The notes: generated from the sequence alone by a model not told the origin. DNA of 64,000 nucleotides from Vibrio brasiliensis LMG 20546 (GCF_000189255.1 NZ_AEVS01000028.1:19390-83389); one strand, 5' to 3'. Positions 27,678 through 37,820 are shown, counted from the first letter of the stretch. Made by a program: numbers and translations.

Positions 27678-28661
27678 CTAGAGCTTGGTCTGTGCAATCG
27701 GGTCACCATACAGGTGACAGTTAGAGAAACGATTTGGCTCAATTTGTCTAAGTTGAGTTGCGGCTTGAGTACACGCCTCATGAACGCGATCACAACGCGC
27801 CTGGAAGCGACAACCTTGTGGCACTTCAAGCAGGTTTAGTGGGTTACCAGGGATACCAGTCAACTTAGTTTTAGGGCCCGTTAATGGAGGGAAAGAACTA
27901 CCCAGACCTTTGGTGTAAGGGTGGTATGGACTTTCCAGAATCTGTTTTGAAGGGGCAACTTCAATCAGTTCACCGGAATACATGATGCCGATGCGGTCTG
28001 AGAACTCGACCATCAAAGAAAGATCGTGAGTAATGAACAAGATAGAGAAACCAAACTCTTCTTTCAGTGCGTAGATCTTTTGCAGGATTTCACGTTGTAC
28101 CACTACATCCAGAGCGGTAGTTGGCTCATCCATAATGATCATTTTCGGATTAAGCGCTAGGGCAATCGCGATAACCAGACGCTGACGCATACCACCAGAG
28201 AACTGGTGAGGGTAGTCGTTCAGACGGCTAGGGTGGATATCAACGATCTCCAGTAGACCTTCGGCACGCTTGCGAGCCTGTTCACGCGTCATATTGGTAT
28301 GACGCATGATGACGTCGCAGAACTGGTCTTCCATTGTCAGTACTGGGTTGAGCGCGTTCATCGCGCTCTGGAAGACCATTGACATCTCGCTCCAGCGGAA
28401 GGCTTGCATACGATCATCGCTGTATTTAAGGATATCTTCACCATTGAAGATAACCTCACCGCCGCTAATAAACGCTGGTGGCTTATGCAGGCGCATCAGA
28501 GAGAAGGCAACGGTTGATTTACCACAACCAGATTCACCTGCCAGACCGAATACTTCGCCTGGTGCAATGTCAAAGCTGACGTTGTTACAGGCACGAACGT
28601 CACCTGCATCAGTAATGTAGTCAACGCAAAGGTTGCGGATAGAAATGAGTGGTGCTGTCAT
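27678..28661 (-). CDS. Chitobiose ABC transporter ATP-binding protein, DppD/OppD type
   Basis: A 327-aa ABC ATPase. Walker A is GESGCGKST near 36-44, the signature is FSGGMRQR, Walker B is MIIMDEPTT, and the switch is LFITHD. The C-terminal oligopeptide-transporter extension has CRFQARC. It partners the following ATPase gene as a heterodimer. Two bases separate it from the permease stop, and its Shine-Dalgarno GGAG lies in the end of that permease gene, so translation is coupled. Confidence 0.9.
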   Translation of the reverse strand: MTAPLISIRNLCVDYITDAGDVRACNNVSFDIAPGEVFGLAGESGCGKSTVAFSLMRLHKPPAFISGGEVIFNGEDILKYSDDRMQAFRWSEMSMVFQSAMNALNPVLTMEDQFCDVIMRHTNMTREQARKRAEGLLEIVDIHPSRLNDYPHQFSGGMRQRLVIAIALALNPKMIIMDEPTTALDVVVQREILQKIYALKEEFGFSILFITHDLSLMVEFSDRIGIMYSGELIEVAPSKQILESPYHPYTKGLGSSFPPLTGPKTKLTGIPGNPLNLLEVPQGCRFQARCDRVHEACTQAATQLRQIEPNRFSNCHLYGDPIAQTKL

Positions 28662-28663
28662 GA

Positions 28664-29689
28664 TTATTTATCTCCGCTCCAAAGTGCATTTTGTGGTGGT
28701 AGTTCTGGCTGACGTTCTTTCTTGTCTTGTGCAGCAAGCTTTTTCCAGCGTTTCATACCTTTATGAGAGCGAAGCTGCGGGTTAGCAATTTCGTCTACCG
28801 CGAAGTTCAGTAGTGCAAGACCAGTGACCAGCAGAGTCAATGCCGCACACGGAGCGAGTACTTCCCACCAAGCGCCAATCAGCATTGCTGAAGAGGTCTG
28901 TACGTTGTAAAGCATGATGCCCCAACTGATTGTGCTTGGGTCGCCCAGACCTAAGAACGAGATAATTGATTCCATGCCGATTGCGTACATAACCGAACCA
29001 ATGAAGCTAGCGCCTACGATTGGGATAAGGTTTGGCAGAATCTCAACAAAGATGATGCGGAAAGATGATTCGCCAAGAACTTCAGCCGCTTTAACAAACT
29101 CTTTTTCACGCAGGGCTAAGGTTTGCGAGCGTATTACCCTTGCACCCCATGCCCAGGAGGTACAACCTATGATAATGGCAATGGTTAGAGGCCCTGCCTC
29201 ACCGATGAACGCCGCTAGTACGAATAGCAATGGGTATTGAGGAATAACCAGCATGATGTTCATTGCGGCAGTAAGCACGTCATCAACGCGACCACCAAAG
29301 TAACCAGCAGAGATACCAATCACAGTCGCAAGGAAACACACAGTGATACCAGCGCCGAAACCCACGCCTAGTGAAATACGTGCACCGTAAACAAGTTGAG
29401 ACCAGATATCGCGACCCATGCGGCTAGTACCAAGTACATGGTCAGCCTTTTTCGACATGATCATAGTACGACGGTCAGTTGCCAGATTCTGAGCCACCCA
29501 ACCATCTGGGTTAGCTTTTGCTGAACTGACAACAAAACCTGGGTATTCATGCGGGTTACCAGTACGCTTATCCGGAGCGTGCTTGGTAATCAGTGGTGCG
29601 GCGATAGCCATAAAAATAAATAGTGAAACAATCGCTAAGCCAGTACGAGCGTAAGCATTGCCTAGAATGAGTTTAAATAGGTCTTTCAT
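28664..29689 (-). CDS. Chitobiose ABC transporter permease, DppC/OppC type
   Basis: A 341-aa inner-membrane permease. An N-terminal OppC_N segment is followed by a periplasmic loop and the binding-protein-dependent transport domain, with the EAA motif near KEFVKAAEVLGESSF. About six membrane segments are seen. The tail after residue 315 is hydrophilic and Lys/Gln-rich (KLAAQDKKERQPELPPQN). It pairs with the DppB-type permease just upstream, two bases away. The substrate is (GlcNAc)2 by synteny with V. cholerae, not peptides as the family name suggests. Confidence 0.9.
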   Translation of the reverse strand: MKDLFKLILGNAYARTGLAIVSLFIFMAIAAPLITKHAPDKRTGNPHEYPGFVVSSAKANPDGWVAQNLATDRRTMIMSKKADHVLGTSRMGRDIWSQLVYGARISLGVGFGAGITVCFLATVIGISAGYFGGRVDDVLTAAMNIMLVIPQYPLLFVLAAFIGEAGPLTIAIIIGCTSWAWGARVIRSQTLALREKEFVKAAEVLGESSFRIIFVEILPNLIPIVGASFIGSVMYAIGMESIISFLGLGDPSTISWGIMLYNVQTSSAMLIGAWWEVLAPCAALTLLVTGLALLNFAVDEIANPQLRSHKGMKRWKKLAAQDKKERQPELPPQNALWSGDK

Positions 29690-29691
29690 AA

Positions 29692-30678
29692 TTATTTCCC
29701 TCCCTTACGAAGGCGAGGATCAAGTACTACGTAAAGCATGTCGGCAATCAGGTTGAATGACAGCATAAACATCGTCATGATGATGAGTTGCCCTTGAAGA
29801 ACTTGGTAGTCACGGGCGTGAATAGCATTCAGTAGTACCGTACCAAGACCTGGGTAGTTGAAGATGATTTCGACGATTAGCTGACCACCGATAGCCATAC
29901 CTAATGACATTGAAAGTGCCGTAACGCTTGGTAGAAGTGCGTTACGCGCTGCGTAGTTGAATACCACTCGGTTCTCACTCAGGCCCTTACCTTTAGCCAT
30001 GGTGATGTAGTCTTCTGCTAGCAGGTTGATCATGTTGTTACGCATGTTAACCAGAAAGCCACCTACCTGAATGATCGATGCACAGAATAGTGGTAGTACT
30101 GCGTGGTATGCCGCGTCTTTGTAAAACTCCCAGCTGGTCCAGTCTGGCACCGTACCCGCAGTGTAGGCGTAGCCTGTAGGGAACCATTTAAGACCAATCG
30201 CAAAGATGAATAGCGTTAGCATCGCGACAACGACTTGAGGTACCGCCTGAATGATCAGCATGCCCGGAGTGACGAAAGCGTCATATTTACTGCCGCGTTT
30301 CCACGCTGCGAAAATGCCGAGCACTGAGCCTAAAGAGAAAGAAAGGATAACTGCGCTACCTGCCAGGAATAGCGACCAACCAAATGCGCCACCCAACAGC
30401 TCGTTTACTGATAGTGGATAGAACTGAATTGAAGTGCCAAGCTCCCAGCTCAGGATGTTTTTCATGTAGGCGATGTATTGAGTAAACAATCCACCATCAA
30501 CAAAACCGAGTAGCTCTTTCATTGCCGCGATACGTTCCGGTGTTACCTGAACCGAAGCGTTAGCGAACATCATGGTCACCGGATCACCCGGCATCGCACG
30601 AGGAATAATAAAGTTTAATGTCGCAGCAACTAATAATGCGACCAAATAGAACGACAAACGTCTTAAAAAATAACCCAT
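29692..30678 (-). CDS. Chitobiose ABC transporter permease, DppB/OppB type
   Basis: A 328-aa inner-membrane permease of the peptide-transporter class. It starts MGYFLRRLSFYLVALLVAATL and shows the family's PGDPV segment near residue 30. The EAA loop DYITMAKGKGLSENRV lies near 225-240 and the end is VLDPRLRKGGK, the typical DppB finish. Six membrane segments are visible. It is the second gene of the operon, 172 bp after the binding-protein gene, a gap that holds a strong hairpin probably setting the ratio of binding protein to transporter. Confidence 0.9.
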   Translation of the reverse strand: MGYFLRRLSFYLVALLVAATLNFIIPRAMPGDPVTMMFANASVQVTPERIAAMKELLGFVDGGLFTQYIAYMKNILSWELGTSIQFYPLSVNELLGGAFGWSLFLAGSAVILSFSLGSVLGIFAAWKRGSKYDAFVTPGMLIIQAVPQVVVAMLTLFIFAIGLKWFPTGYAYTAGTVPDWTSWEFYKDAAYHAVLPLFCASIIQVGGFLVNMRNNMINLLAEDYITMAKGKGLSENRVVFNYAARNALLPSVTALSMSLGMAIGGQLIVEIIFNYPGLGTVLLNAIHARDYQVLQGQLIIMTMFMLSFNLIADMLYVVLDPRLRKGGK

Positions 30679-30809
30679 AACTCACCTTACTTACCCAGAT
30701 TTTCCCTGTTTCTGGTTTCAGGTCGCTCCTAGCGAAAACAAAATTTAGAGCGAACAATCCCCTGACGACTGGCGCCATATAACGAACACATTAAAAAGTG
30801 GGGGGATTT

Positions 30810-30834
30810 TGCGGCATACAGAGCGTATGCCGCA
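30810..30834 (-). other. Hairpin at the 3' end of the binding-protein gene
   Basis: A perfect 10-bp stem, TGCGGCATAC against GTATGCCGCA, has a five-base loop. It starts 16 bp after the binding-protein stop on the minus strand. There is no T-run behind it, so it likely blocks 3' exonucleases and leaves the binding-protein mRNA more abundant than the rest of the operon. Confidence 0.7.
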
Positions 30835-30850
30835 TCGTTAGAACAACTAC

Positions 30851-32533
30851 TTACTTAACTGGTTTTAGGTCCAGTACGTGTAGTAGACGCTCTGGGATAC
30901 CAGCCCAAATGTTTGGACGGCCTTTTGGATTTTCTTCGTTCCACCAACCAGTGAATCGCGTTGTGTTGTACTGGAACATGTAAGCACCAGACATTACAGG
31001 GATTGTTACCTGATCAGCTGCGATGATTTGCTGGATGCCGTGAGCGATTTCTAGCTGCTCGTTCTTATCAGCTGTTTTGTAGAAGCTGTTAAGTAGACCG
31101 TCTAGCTTTTCGTTCTTGTAGAAGTGCATAGCGAAACGAGGCATACCATCACCAGACTGAAGTGCTGAGTTGTACGCACTGTTCCAGTAAGTGTGTGGAT
31201 CTGCACCGTGGAAGTAGTTTGTGTAAGCAACGTCATAAGTCGCTTCTAGCATCGCTTGGTTGTACACAGAGAAATCTGGAGTACGTGCTTTCGCTTTGAT
31301 GCCTACTTCAGCTAGCTGCTCTACAGCAAGTTGAACTGTGTTGTTGAAGTCAGTCCAGCCGTTTGGCGATTGAATCAGAAGTTCAAAAGATTTACCTGAT
31401 GGAGTGTCTACGAAGCCGTCGTTGTTAACGTCTTTGAAGCCAGCTTTCTTCAGTAGCTCTTTAGCACCTTCAGCATTGTAGGTGTTGTAACCCTTGTACT
31501 TGTCGTGAGTCTTTTCATCAGACCAAGTTTCGAATGCGTAACCTAGACCTGAAGCGAAGTCGTTCACTGTACCGCCACCGTAGAACGCGATGTCGATGAT
31601 AGTTTGACGGTCAAGAGCCATTGAGAACGCACGACGGAAGTCAACGTTAGTAAGTGCTTCGTTCTTCGCTGGATCTGGGTGCTTGAAGTTAACAACAAAC
31701 GCTTGAGTACCTGCTGGCGGGTACCAGTACTGGTGGTTAGGGCTTGCTGCTGCGTACGTGCGGTCGATGTCAGGAATGAATGATGAAGTCCAGTCCATTT
31801 CACCGTTAACAACTTTACCCAGGAATTGGTCGTTGTTAGCGATTTGAGGAACACGTAGACAGTCAACGTCTAGGTTGTCCGCATCCCAGTAGTTCGGGTT
31901 AGCACACTGGATGTAAAGTTGTGCAGTGAAAGTATCGATCTCAGTGAAAGGACCAGAACCTACAGGGTTTTCGTTGGTGAATGTTGAAGGATCTTTCACG
32001 TCTTTCCAGATGTGCTCAGGTACTACTGGTACTTTAGCAATTTCATAAGGAACGTTAGAGTTCGCTTCTGTCAGGCGGAATTTAACTTGGTAGTCATTCA
32101 GTTTTTCAACAGAAGTTACCCAAGAGTTGATACCGCTTTGGTCAAGCTCTGGTTTCTCTTTTACAAGATTGAATGAGTATACAACGTCGTTTGCATCGAA
32201 CGTTTCACCATCAGACCATTTTACGCCTTTACGAATATCGAAAGTAACGCTCATTAGGTCGTCAGACATCTTGTAGTTTTCAGCCAAACGGAATACAGGC
32301 GTGTTACCTTGCATTTCGTTAAATACAACTAGAGGCTCGTAAAGGAAGTCCCAAGTAGTATGCAAGTGAGTTGCACCCAGGTATGGGTTAAAGTTACGAA
32401 CGAAAGTTGTAAATTCTTTCGGGTGGATAGTTAGTTCACTACGTTCAGCAGCTGTCGCTACAGATGCGAATCCTGTGGTAGCTGTAGCAATAATTGCTGT
32501 TGCTAGTGCTGTTTTTTTTATGTTGGCAAGCAT
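30851..32533 (-). CDS. cbp: Periplasmic (GlcNAc)2-binding protein (CBP), also the ChiS inhibitor
   Basis: A 560-aa family 5 solute-binding protein. The signal peptide runs to VATA, cut before AERSELTIHP near residue 29. The SBP_bac_5 domain spans most of the rest. In V. cholerae the orthologue (VC0620) binds chitin disaccharide, delivers it to the transporter, and in the absence of ligand binds the periplasmic domain of ChiS and keeps it off. It is the first gene of the operon and is encoded next to chiS, which supports the same dual role. AGGAACAGCT precedes the ATG at 32533. A hairpin follows the gene. Confidence 0.94.
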   Translation of the reverse strand: MLANIKKTALATAIIATATTGFASVATAAERSELTIHPKEFTTFVRNFNPYLGATHLHTTWDFLYEPLVVFNEMQGNTPVFRLAENYKMSDDLMSVTFDIRKGVKWSDGETFDANDVVYSFNLVKEKPELDQSGINSWVTSVEKLNDYQVKFRLTEANSNVPYEIAKVPVVPEHIWKDVKDPSTFTNENPVGSGPFTEIDTFTAQLYIQCANPNYWDADNLDVDCLRVPQIANNDQFLGKVVNGEMDWTSSFIPDIDRTYAAASPNHQYWYPPAGTQAFVVNFKHPDPAKNEALTNVDFRRAFSMALDRQTIIDIAFYGGGTVNDFASGLGYAFETWSDEKTHDKYKGYNTYNAEGAKELLKKAGFKDVNNDGFVDTPSGKSFELLIQSPNGWTDFNNTVQLAVEQLAEVGIKAKARTPDFSVYNQAMLEATYDVAYTNYFHGADPHTYWNSAYNSALQSGDGMPRFAMHFYKNEKLDGLLNSFYKTADKNEQLEIAHGIQQIIAADQVTIPVMSGAYMFQYNTTRFTGWWNEENPKGRPNIWAGIPERLLHVLDLKPVK

Positions 32534-33139
32534 AGCTGTTCCTTACTATTTGCTTTCATTTCACTTATGGAATGGAATGTCATCAATTGATAAACACTCA
32601 CTAAGGCCCACCTCTTTAAATGAGTTCCTATCGGAGGAGATAGAGAAATCCAGAGTGGCCTGTAGGCCTTAGGCACACTAAGAAAACACCTTAACGTTAA
32701 TTTTCGCAATTGCTATTCCCGTTAAAAACGTCAAAACCAACCCGAACCACGTCAATAATGTCAAAAGCTCCTGTTTTGATGGAATTGTGAGCAGAAAATA
32801 GCCTTTGATGTGGATCGCATTACTTAGATGGTTAAAGGTGGTTTGTAAGTGTCTACTTACCCTTTGGTCTTTCTATTCTAAGGTATTGCTAAGCCACTTT
32901 GAAAACGTGAGACTTGAATCACTCGTGGTTTTGTTGTTAATTTTTCGATTTAAATTAAAACTGCCGTCTTGTTGTGATTGGCTTCGCAAACTGAGTTCTT
33001 TTTACGCATTGTTGGTGGTTTTATACCAATTAGGCACTCGATAGCGGAGCAAATGTCGTGTTCAAACAGCCGCTATTATAGGTTGTTTTACGGGGCGTAA
33101 TAACTCATTTGTGACATGTGAGTGAAGGTTTAACGGCAC
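32534..33139 (-). promoter_or_regulatory. Non-coding control region of the chitobiose operon
   Basis: Over 600 bp without a convincing gene lie between the operon's first start codon and the chiS terminator. It must contain the operon promoter, known in V. cholerae to be bound by ChiS. I cannot place a full -35/-10 pair. A perfect inverted repeat GTAAGT-N4-ACTTAC lies at 32845-32860. A consensus -35-like TTGACA is on the minus strand at 32760-32765 but has no -10 at proper spacing. A 79-codon plus-strand frame inside it lacks a ribosome site and is rejected. Confidence 0.6.
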
Positions 33140-33168
33140 AAAAAAAGCCCGCTTAGTCGCGAGCTTTT
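33140..33168 (-). terminator. chiS intrinsic terminator
   Basis: On the minus strand a six-base-pair stem, GCTCGC against GCGGGC (one G-U pair), is followed by seven T residues. It separates chiS from the chitobiose operon, so the operon has its own promoter. Confidence 0.85.
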
Positions 33169-33188
33169 AGATAGATTAACCTGAATGA

Positions 33189-36100
33189 TTAGCTGGTGAG
33201 TAAGTGCTGTAACTTATCACGCAAACCTTCAATATGCGTTCTCTCTGGTCCTTGTTCATTGCAATGTTCAAGAATGTAATCCAACGAGCTGAGAACCGTT
33301 CTCCAGCGAGGAGTCTTAGGCAGTGTCTCGGTACGCAAGTACTTATCGAGTGTTCGTGTTTGTAGTGTGCTGCGGTCGAGGTAAACGCGCCATAAGCCAC
33401 TTTGCTCGGCGAAGGTGAACTTAGTCTGGCCTGTAACCGATTCCCAGTAATTCAGGGCGCTGGTCATGGCTTCAACCAGCACTTCACGCATAATATCTTG
33501 CTTAGATTTGCTATCCCCGGCGACACGGTCTGCCAGTCGGGTAAACTCACCACCAAGCTCTTTGAGCTCTTGTAACTTGGCTTTGTCGCCCTCAAAGGCA
33601 AAGCTAGACAGCGCTTCAATTGCGGTCTCCAGATTGTTGATACGGCCTGCGTTGATGCTGCCACCTACGTTGAATATGTACATTGAACGTAAGCCAGAGC
33701 CTTGAGGTAGCTTCAATATATCGGCAGACAGATGCTGTCTGACATCTTCTACGTAGACATCAATATTGCCGCAATAATGTTCCTGTTCTACGTTGAGGAA
33801 CTTAGGAGCAATAAGCTCATCAGCACTTGAGCGCTTCAGCTGTTCCGTTGAACGCTTAAATAGCTTAGAAGCGGCCTCATTGGCGAAGCGAATCTTATTG
33901 TCTTCTCGAACACAGATAATCGCTTCAGGTGCCGTTTCTAACTGCTCTAGCAGGCGGCCCTGAGTTTCCAGCAGACTTGCTTCAACCATTGCACGATGTT
34001 TAAGTTCAAGCTGTAACTGTTGATTCTCAAGTCGGCGCTGTTCCGCTTTACTTGCGGTTAAATGAGCAATAATTCGAGCGGCTAACTCTTGCTTGTTAAA
34101 TGGTTTAGACAGGTAGTCGTTGGCACCTGCATTAAAGCCACGAATTCGATCATCTGTCTGGTTAAGCGCGGTAAGCATAATTACAGGCAGTGCCGCGTGA
34201 TCATAGCTTTTACGCAGTGTTTCACATACCTGATATCCGCTCATACCTGGCATCATGATGTCGAGTAGTAGCAGTTCTGGTTTCTCTTTCTCTACCGCTT
34301 CTAAGGCTTCGTGTCCATCTTTAGCCGTTCTCACGCGATAACCTTCAAGACGCAAGAAACTATCGAGTACGCGCAGGTTTACTGGTTCATCATCGACAAC
34401 CAGGAGTAACGGGCCATCAGGATTTTCCGGCAGACTCACGGGCTCGGCGAACTCGACTTCACCACTCTCAGGAGCTTTAAAGTGTGGCGCCTCGTAGTGG
34501 TTAGCGTCTTGAATTTGCTGCTCACTAGCGACTGGTAAAGTGAAGCTGAAAGTAGTACCGACCATAGGCTGGCTGCTGACATACAGGGAACCTTGCATCA
34601 ACTCGATTAGCTGACGGCTGATTGATAAGCCAAGACCTGCACCTTGACGGTAACGACTTGAATCACTGCCTGCCTGAATCAAAGGTTCGAAAATATGCTC
34701 CAATTGATCAGCAGGGATCCCCTGACCTGTATCGACCACCTGAACTCGAATCTGGTCATCAACAACGTTGGCTGAAATCACAATCTTGCCTTCGCTGGTG
34801 TATTTAATTGCATTACCAACCAGGTTATATAGCACTTGCTCAAGTCTTTGCGGGTCGGCGCTAACCCAAACAGGTTCACTTGGCACCTGATTGATAATCC
34901 GAATTGGCTTATTGCCTAATAGGTGAGACGAGAGTTCGAGAACCAAGCGGGTTGAACCCGATAAATCCACCGCACTGGTTTCAATATCCAGATTGCCATA
35001 ACGCATCTTGTGATAATCGAGCAGGTCATCAACCAGAGTTGCTAGGCGCTGGCCACTACTGATGATGATATCTAACTGATATTTATGTTCAGCGGTAATA
35101 GGACCATTGGCTCCAGAGGCGAGGGCTTCAGCAATACCTACCATCCCATGCAGCGGCGTACGCAGTTCATGAGAAGTGGTTGCGAGGAACTCATCTTTAA
35201 GCTTGTTCGCAAGTTGCAACTCTTCGTTTTGCTTCTGAATCAGTTTCAGGTTGCTTTCCAGCTCTTCGTTCTGATCTTTGATAAGTAAGATTTTTTCACG
35301 AATTGAACGTTGCATACGTTCAAAACTGACTGCAAGACGGCCGATCTCATCTTTACGCTGAGTGTTGATCATATCCGCATCAAGGTCGCCGGCAGAGACT
35401 TTTTCTGCAGCCCAGGTCAGCTTAAGCAGTGGGGCAGTGATAAAGTTCGACAGGTAATGAGAAGCCATGACAACCAGCAGAATCGCAGTCAGCATGGCGA
35501 AGATAAAGACTGTCTCTAGTTGGTGAACACGCGCAAAGGCGACACTTTCAGGGACTTCCACCACCAGAGCCCAGTCGATACCCTTGACGGAGATCGGTGC
35601 ATAGGCGGCAATGATTGCTTCATTTTCAGTGTTGGAATAGGTGCCAAAACTGGTTGCGCCAGCTAGGGCTAAATCGACGACTTGACGGCTTTTATCAATG
35701 TCTTGCTGTTGATACGCCATCGTACGAGATTGATGATCTCCTCCAACCAATAACGTCTTCATTGATGGGATGTTTTTGGTATCGGCAATCAACTTGGTTA
35801 TGCCGTTATTTGGCAAGCGGAACATAGCGTAACTATGCAGGTAGCCTTGCTGTACAATGGGTGCACCCAGCCAGGCGACGGATTTCCCCTGCTCTTGAGA
35901 AAAGTCAGAAATGATAACCGGGGTAAAATCCTCGTTGGTTTTACGTTTTTCCGTCACCAAACTGCGCAGTTTGCTAAAGGTCTGACCCAGATTAGCATCC
36001 TTGTATTTGCCCGTTAGCAGGTTGGTACCGAAGTTGTCATTCTTATAGATAGAGTAGGTGACGTTACCTTCACGATCGACCAGCAAAATATCGTCAAAAT

Positions 36101-36575
36101 CAGAACGTTTTAGTAGTTCCAGATAGGCCCAGTGGTAGCGCTTATGTAGCAGTCGGTAACGTTCGGTGCCATTGAACAGACTCGATTGGGGCAGAATTGA
36201 CGTTTTTATCTGATCGCCAGAACCCTGAATATAACGTTTTTGCGCATACTCACGTGCTTGATCAATATCCAGACCTAAGCTGCGAAACGCGTTGACCAGA
36301 CCGTAGAAACGGCCACCACTGGCATAGGCAAGCTCTGAGCGAACGAAGCCCATAACCTCTGACTCTTTAGCATAGAGGTAGTCGACCACTTGCTGCTGTT
36401 TACTATCGCGAACAGAAACCAGGTGAAGGGTACTCTGCTCCTGTAAGTCTTTAGTGTGTGATTGCAAAAAGAAGATAGCGATGACAGTAAGAGGCGTAAT
36501 ACTTAAAGCAAGAAAAGCCAGCATCAATGTGCTTTGAAGACGCTTAAATTTCTGTTTCCGATACAACTTAAACAT
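33189..36575 (-). CDS. chiS: ChiS, one-component-like hybrid sensor kinase controlling chitin utilisation
   Basis: An 1128-aa membrane protein. A membrane segment near 18-40 and another near 350-372 bracket a large periplasmic domain that receives the binding protein. A HAMP domain (about 375-430), coiled coil, HisKA with H469 in TSHELRTPLHG, HATPase and a receiver domain with D772 in LLLDIMMPGMSG follow. The C-terminal 250 residues include a PAS-like part and a terminal domain. In V. cholerae the homologue binds DNA directly through its C-terminus and activates the chitobiose operon, kinase activity being dispensable. H469 and D772 keep V. cholerae numbering. It has its own terminator. Confidence 0.95.
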   Translation of the reverse strand: MFKLYRKQKFKRLQSTLMLAFLALSITPLTVIAIFFLQSHTKDLQEQSTLHLVSVRDSKQQQVVDYLYAKESEVMGFVRSELAYASGGRFYGLVNAFRSLGLDIDQAREYAQKRYIQGSGDQIKTSILPQSSLFNGTERYRLLHKRYHWAYLELLKRSDFDDILLVDREGNVTYSIYKNDNFGTNLLTGKYKDANLGQTFSKLRSLVTEKRKTNEDFTPVIISDFSQEQGKSVAWLGAPIVQQGYLHSYAMFRLPNNGITKLIADTKNIPSMKTLLVGGDHQSRTMAYQQQDIDKSRQVVDLALAGATSFGTYSNTENEAIIAAYAPISVKGIDWALVVEVPESVAFARVHQLETVFIFAMLTAILLVVMASHYLSNFITAPLLKLTWAAEKVSAGDLDADMINTQRKDEIGRLAVSFERMQRSIREKILLIKDQNEELESNLKLIQKQNEELQLANKLKDEFLATTSHELRTPLHGMVGIAEALASGANGPITAEHKYQLDIIISSGQRLATLVDDLLDYHKMRYGNLDIETSAVDLSGSTRLVLELSSHLLGNKPIRIINQVPSEPVWVSADPQRLEQVLYNLVGNAIKYTSEGKIVISANVVDDQIRVQVVDTGQGIPADQLEHIFEPLIQAGSDSSRYRQGAGLGLSISRQLIELMQGSLYVSSQPMVGTTFSFTLPVASEQQIQDANHYEAPHFKAPESGEVEFAEPVSLPENPDGPLLLVVDDEPVNLRVLDSFLRLEGYRVRTAKDGHEALEAVEKEKPELLLLDIMMPGMSGYQVCETLRKSYDHAALPVIMLTALNQTDDRIRGFNAGANDYLSKPFNKQELAARIIAHLTASKAEQRRLENQQLQLELKHRAMVEASLLETQGRLLEQLETAPEAIICVREDNKIRFANEAASKLFKRSTEQLKRSSADELIAPKFLNVEQEHYCGNIDVYVEDVRQHLSADILKLPQGSGLRSMYIFNVGGSINAGRINNLETAIEALSSFAFEGDKAKLQELKELGGEFTRLADRVAGDSKSKQDIMREVLVEAMTSALNYWESVTGQTKFTFAEQSGLWRVYLDRSTLQTRTLDKYLRTETLPKTPRWRTVLSSLDYILEHCNEQGPERTHIEGLRDKLQHLLTS

Positions 36576-36750
36576 GATCTAAATAGAATTTCCGAGAGTT
36601 CGGCTTATAGGTTGAGGCTTGAAACCTGTAAGCGAGATAAAAACGTTATTTTCCTATAGTGACAAAATTAACGAGTTTTTTTACTTTGACAAGTAAGTTG
36701 CAAGGAAAGCGTGGAGAAAGGCGCAGTTTTTACTGAGAGAGGGGAGATTA

Positions 36751-36777
36751 TGCCCAATCCTTGCTGAGAATTGGGCA
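36751..36777. other. Stem-loop between rsmC and chiS
   Basis: TGCCCAAT pairs with ATTGGGCA across an 11-base loop, six bases after the rsmC stop on the minus strand. It lacks a T-run, so complete termination is unlikely and some rsmC transcripts may read into the chiS leader. Confidence 0.5.
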
Positions 36778-36783
36778 GTAAAG

Positions 36784-37806
36784 TTACTTCTTCGCGTGAT
36801 AAATAGCGAATTTGTTGGTCTTATTTAGCGTCTCGCAATTACTGAAAGCCTGCTCAATAATTGGCTGATATTTTAGGAAGCTGTTAGCCACGATAAATAG
36901 CTGCCCCTGACTGTTCTGATATTGAGGCGCTTTAGCCAGTAGTGTTTCGGTTGCACTGTAGCTGGTATCTAAACCCGCATGGAAAGGTGGATTACTAATG
37001 ATGTAATCGTAATCTTTGCTGGTATCAGAGTAGACATCTGAAGCAAAGACGCGGCCAGTTAAGCCATTAGCCGCTAAGGTTGCCTGACTAGAAGCAACGG
37101 CTAGAGCGCTGATATCACACATTTCTAGCTCGATAGTTGGATTGAGTAGTGCCATCACTGAGCCGATAACTCCTGCACCACAACCAAAGTCGAGAACTTT
37201 GCCTTTCAGTTCAGGCAAGGTGTCCAATAGTAGCTTACTACCGATATCAAACTCACCGTGACTGAATACACCCGGCAAACTCTTGATGGTTAATGTGCTC
37301 TCTTTGTAGCTAACCTGATAGGTCTTGTACCAGTCATCCAAGTTGAAAGAGTCTGGAGCCTGAGTACATTGTCCCCAATAAAATGAGCAGCGACGGGCAG
37401 AGTCATATTTAGTAATCGGGCCATAGGCCTTAAACATTTTTTCTATGCTTTTGATGCCTGAACGGTTTTCACCAACAACGACGATTTCAGTCTCTGGACC
37501 GAGCTTAGCCATTAACATCGCCAACAGAAACTCAGCTTCTGCTTTCGCTTTAGGCCAGTAGAGCAATACCATATCTGCTTGTGTCTGTTGTGAGAACTCT
37601 GCACCAAACACACTACTAACCTGAGAGTAAGATTCAAGCTGGCGGTGGTAGCCATAGTTAGTCGTAAAGACTGTGACTGATTGACAGTGGTTAGCCAGTT
37701 CGACAGGAAATAGGTCTTCAGCTTCTCCAGCTACAAGAACGTGCTTACCTTCAAAGTAGGCTAGCTGTCGCTGGGCAATTTGGCTTGGCGCGATATAAGC
37801 AGACAT
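36784..37806 (-). CDS. rsmC: 16S rRNA (guanine-1207-N2)-methyltransferase RsmC
   Basis: A 340-aa methyltransferase with two related halves. The N-terminal half lacks motifs, and the C-terminal half has the SAM loop [11 protein letters not shown] near 200 and the catalytic SNPPFHAG near 265. It methylates G1207 of 16S rRNA in the small subunit. The start is ATG at 37806 ([17 protein letters not shown]), which matches the family. The open frame extends to a TTG at 37848, but that codon lies inside the terminator of the upstream permease gene, so the extension is excluded. The Shine-Dalgarno is weak. Confidence 0.93.
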   Translation of the reverse strand: MSAYIAPSQIAQRQLAYFEGKHVLVAGEAEDLFPVELANHCQSVTVFTTNYGYHRQLESYSQVSSVFGAEFSQQTQADMVLLYWPKAKAEAEFLLAMLMAKLGPETEIVVVGENRSGIKSIEKMFKAYGPITKYDSARRCSFYWGQCTQAPDSFNLDDWYKTYQVSYKESTLTIKSLPGVFSHGEFDIGSKLLLDTLPELKGKVLDFGCGAGVIGSVMALLNPTIELEMCDISALAVASSQATLAANGLTGRVFASDVYSDTSKDYDYIISNPPFHAGLDTSYSATETLLAKAPQYQNSQGQLFIVANSFLKYQPIIEQAFSNCETLNKTNKFAIYHAKK

Positions 37807-37820
37807 AAAGAACTCAGTAG

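Noticed and set aside
32760-32765. TTGACA as the -35 of the chitobiose operon promoter
   Set aside because: No -10-like hexamer lies 15-19 bp downstream on the minus strand.
32805-33044. 79-codon hydrophobic plus-strand frame in the chitobiose control region
   Set aside because: No ribosome site or family similarity; the frame is in AT-rich regulatory DNA.
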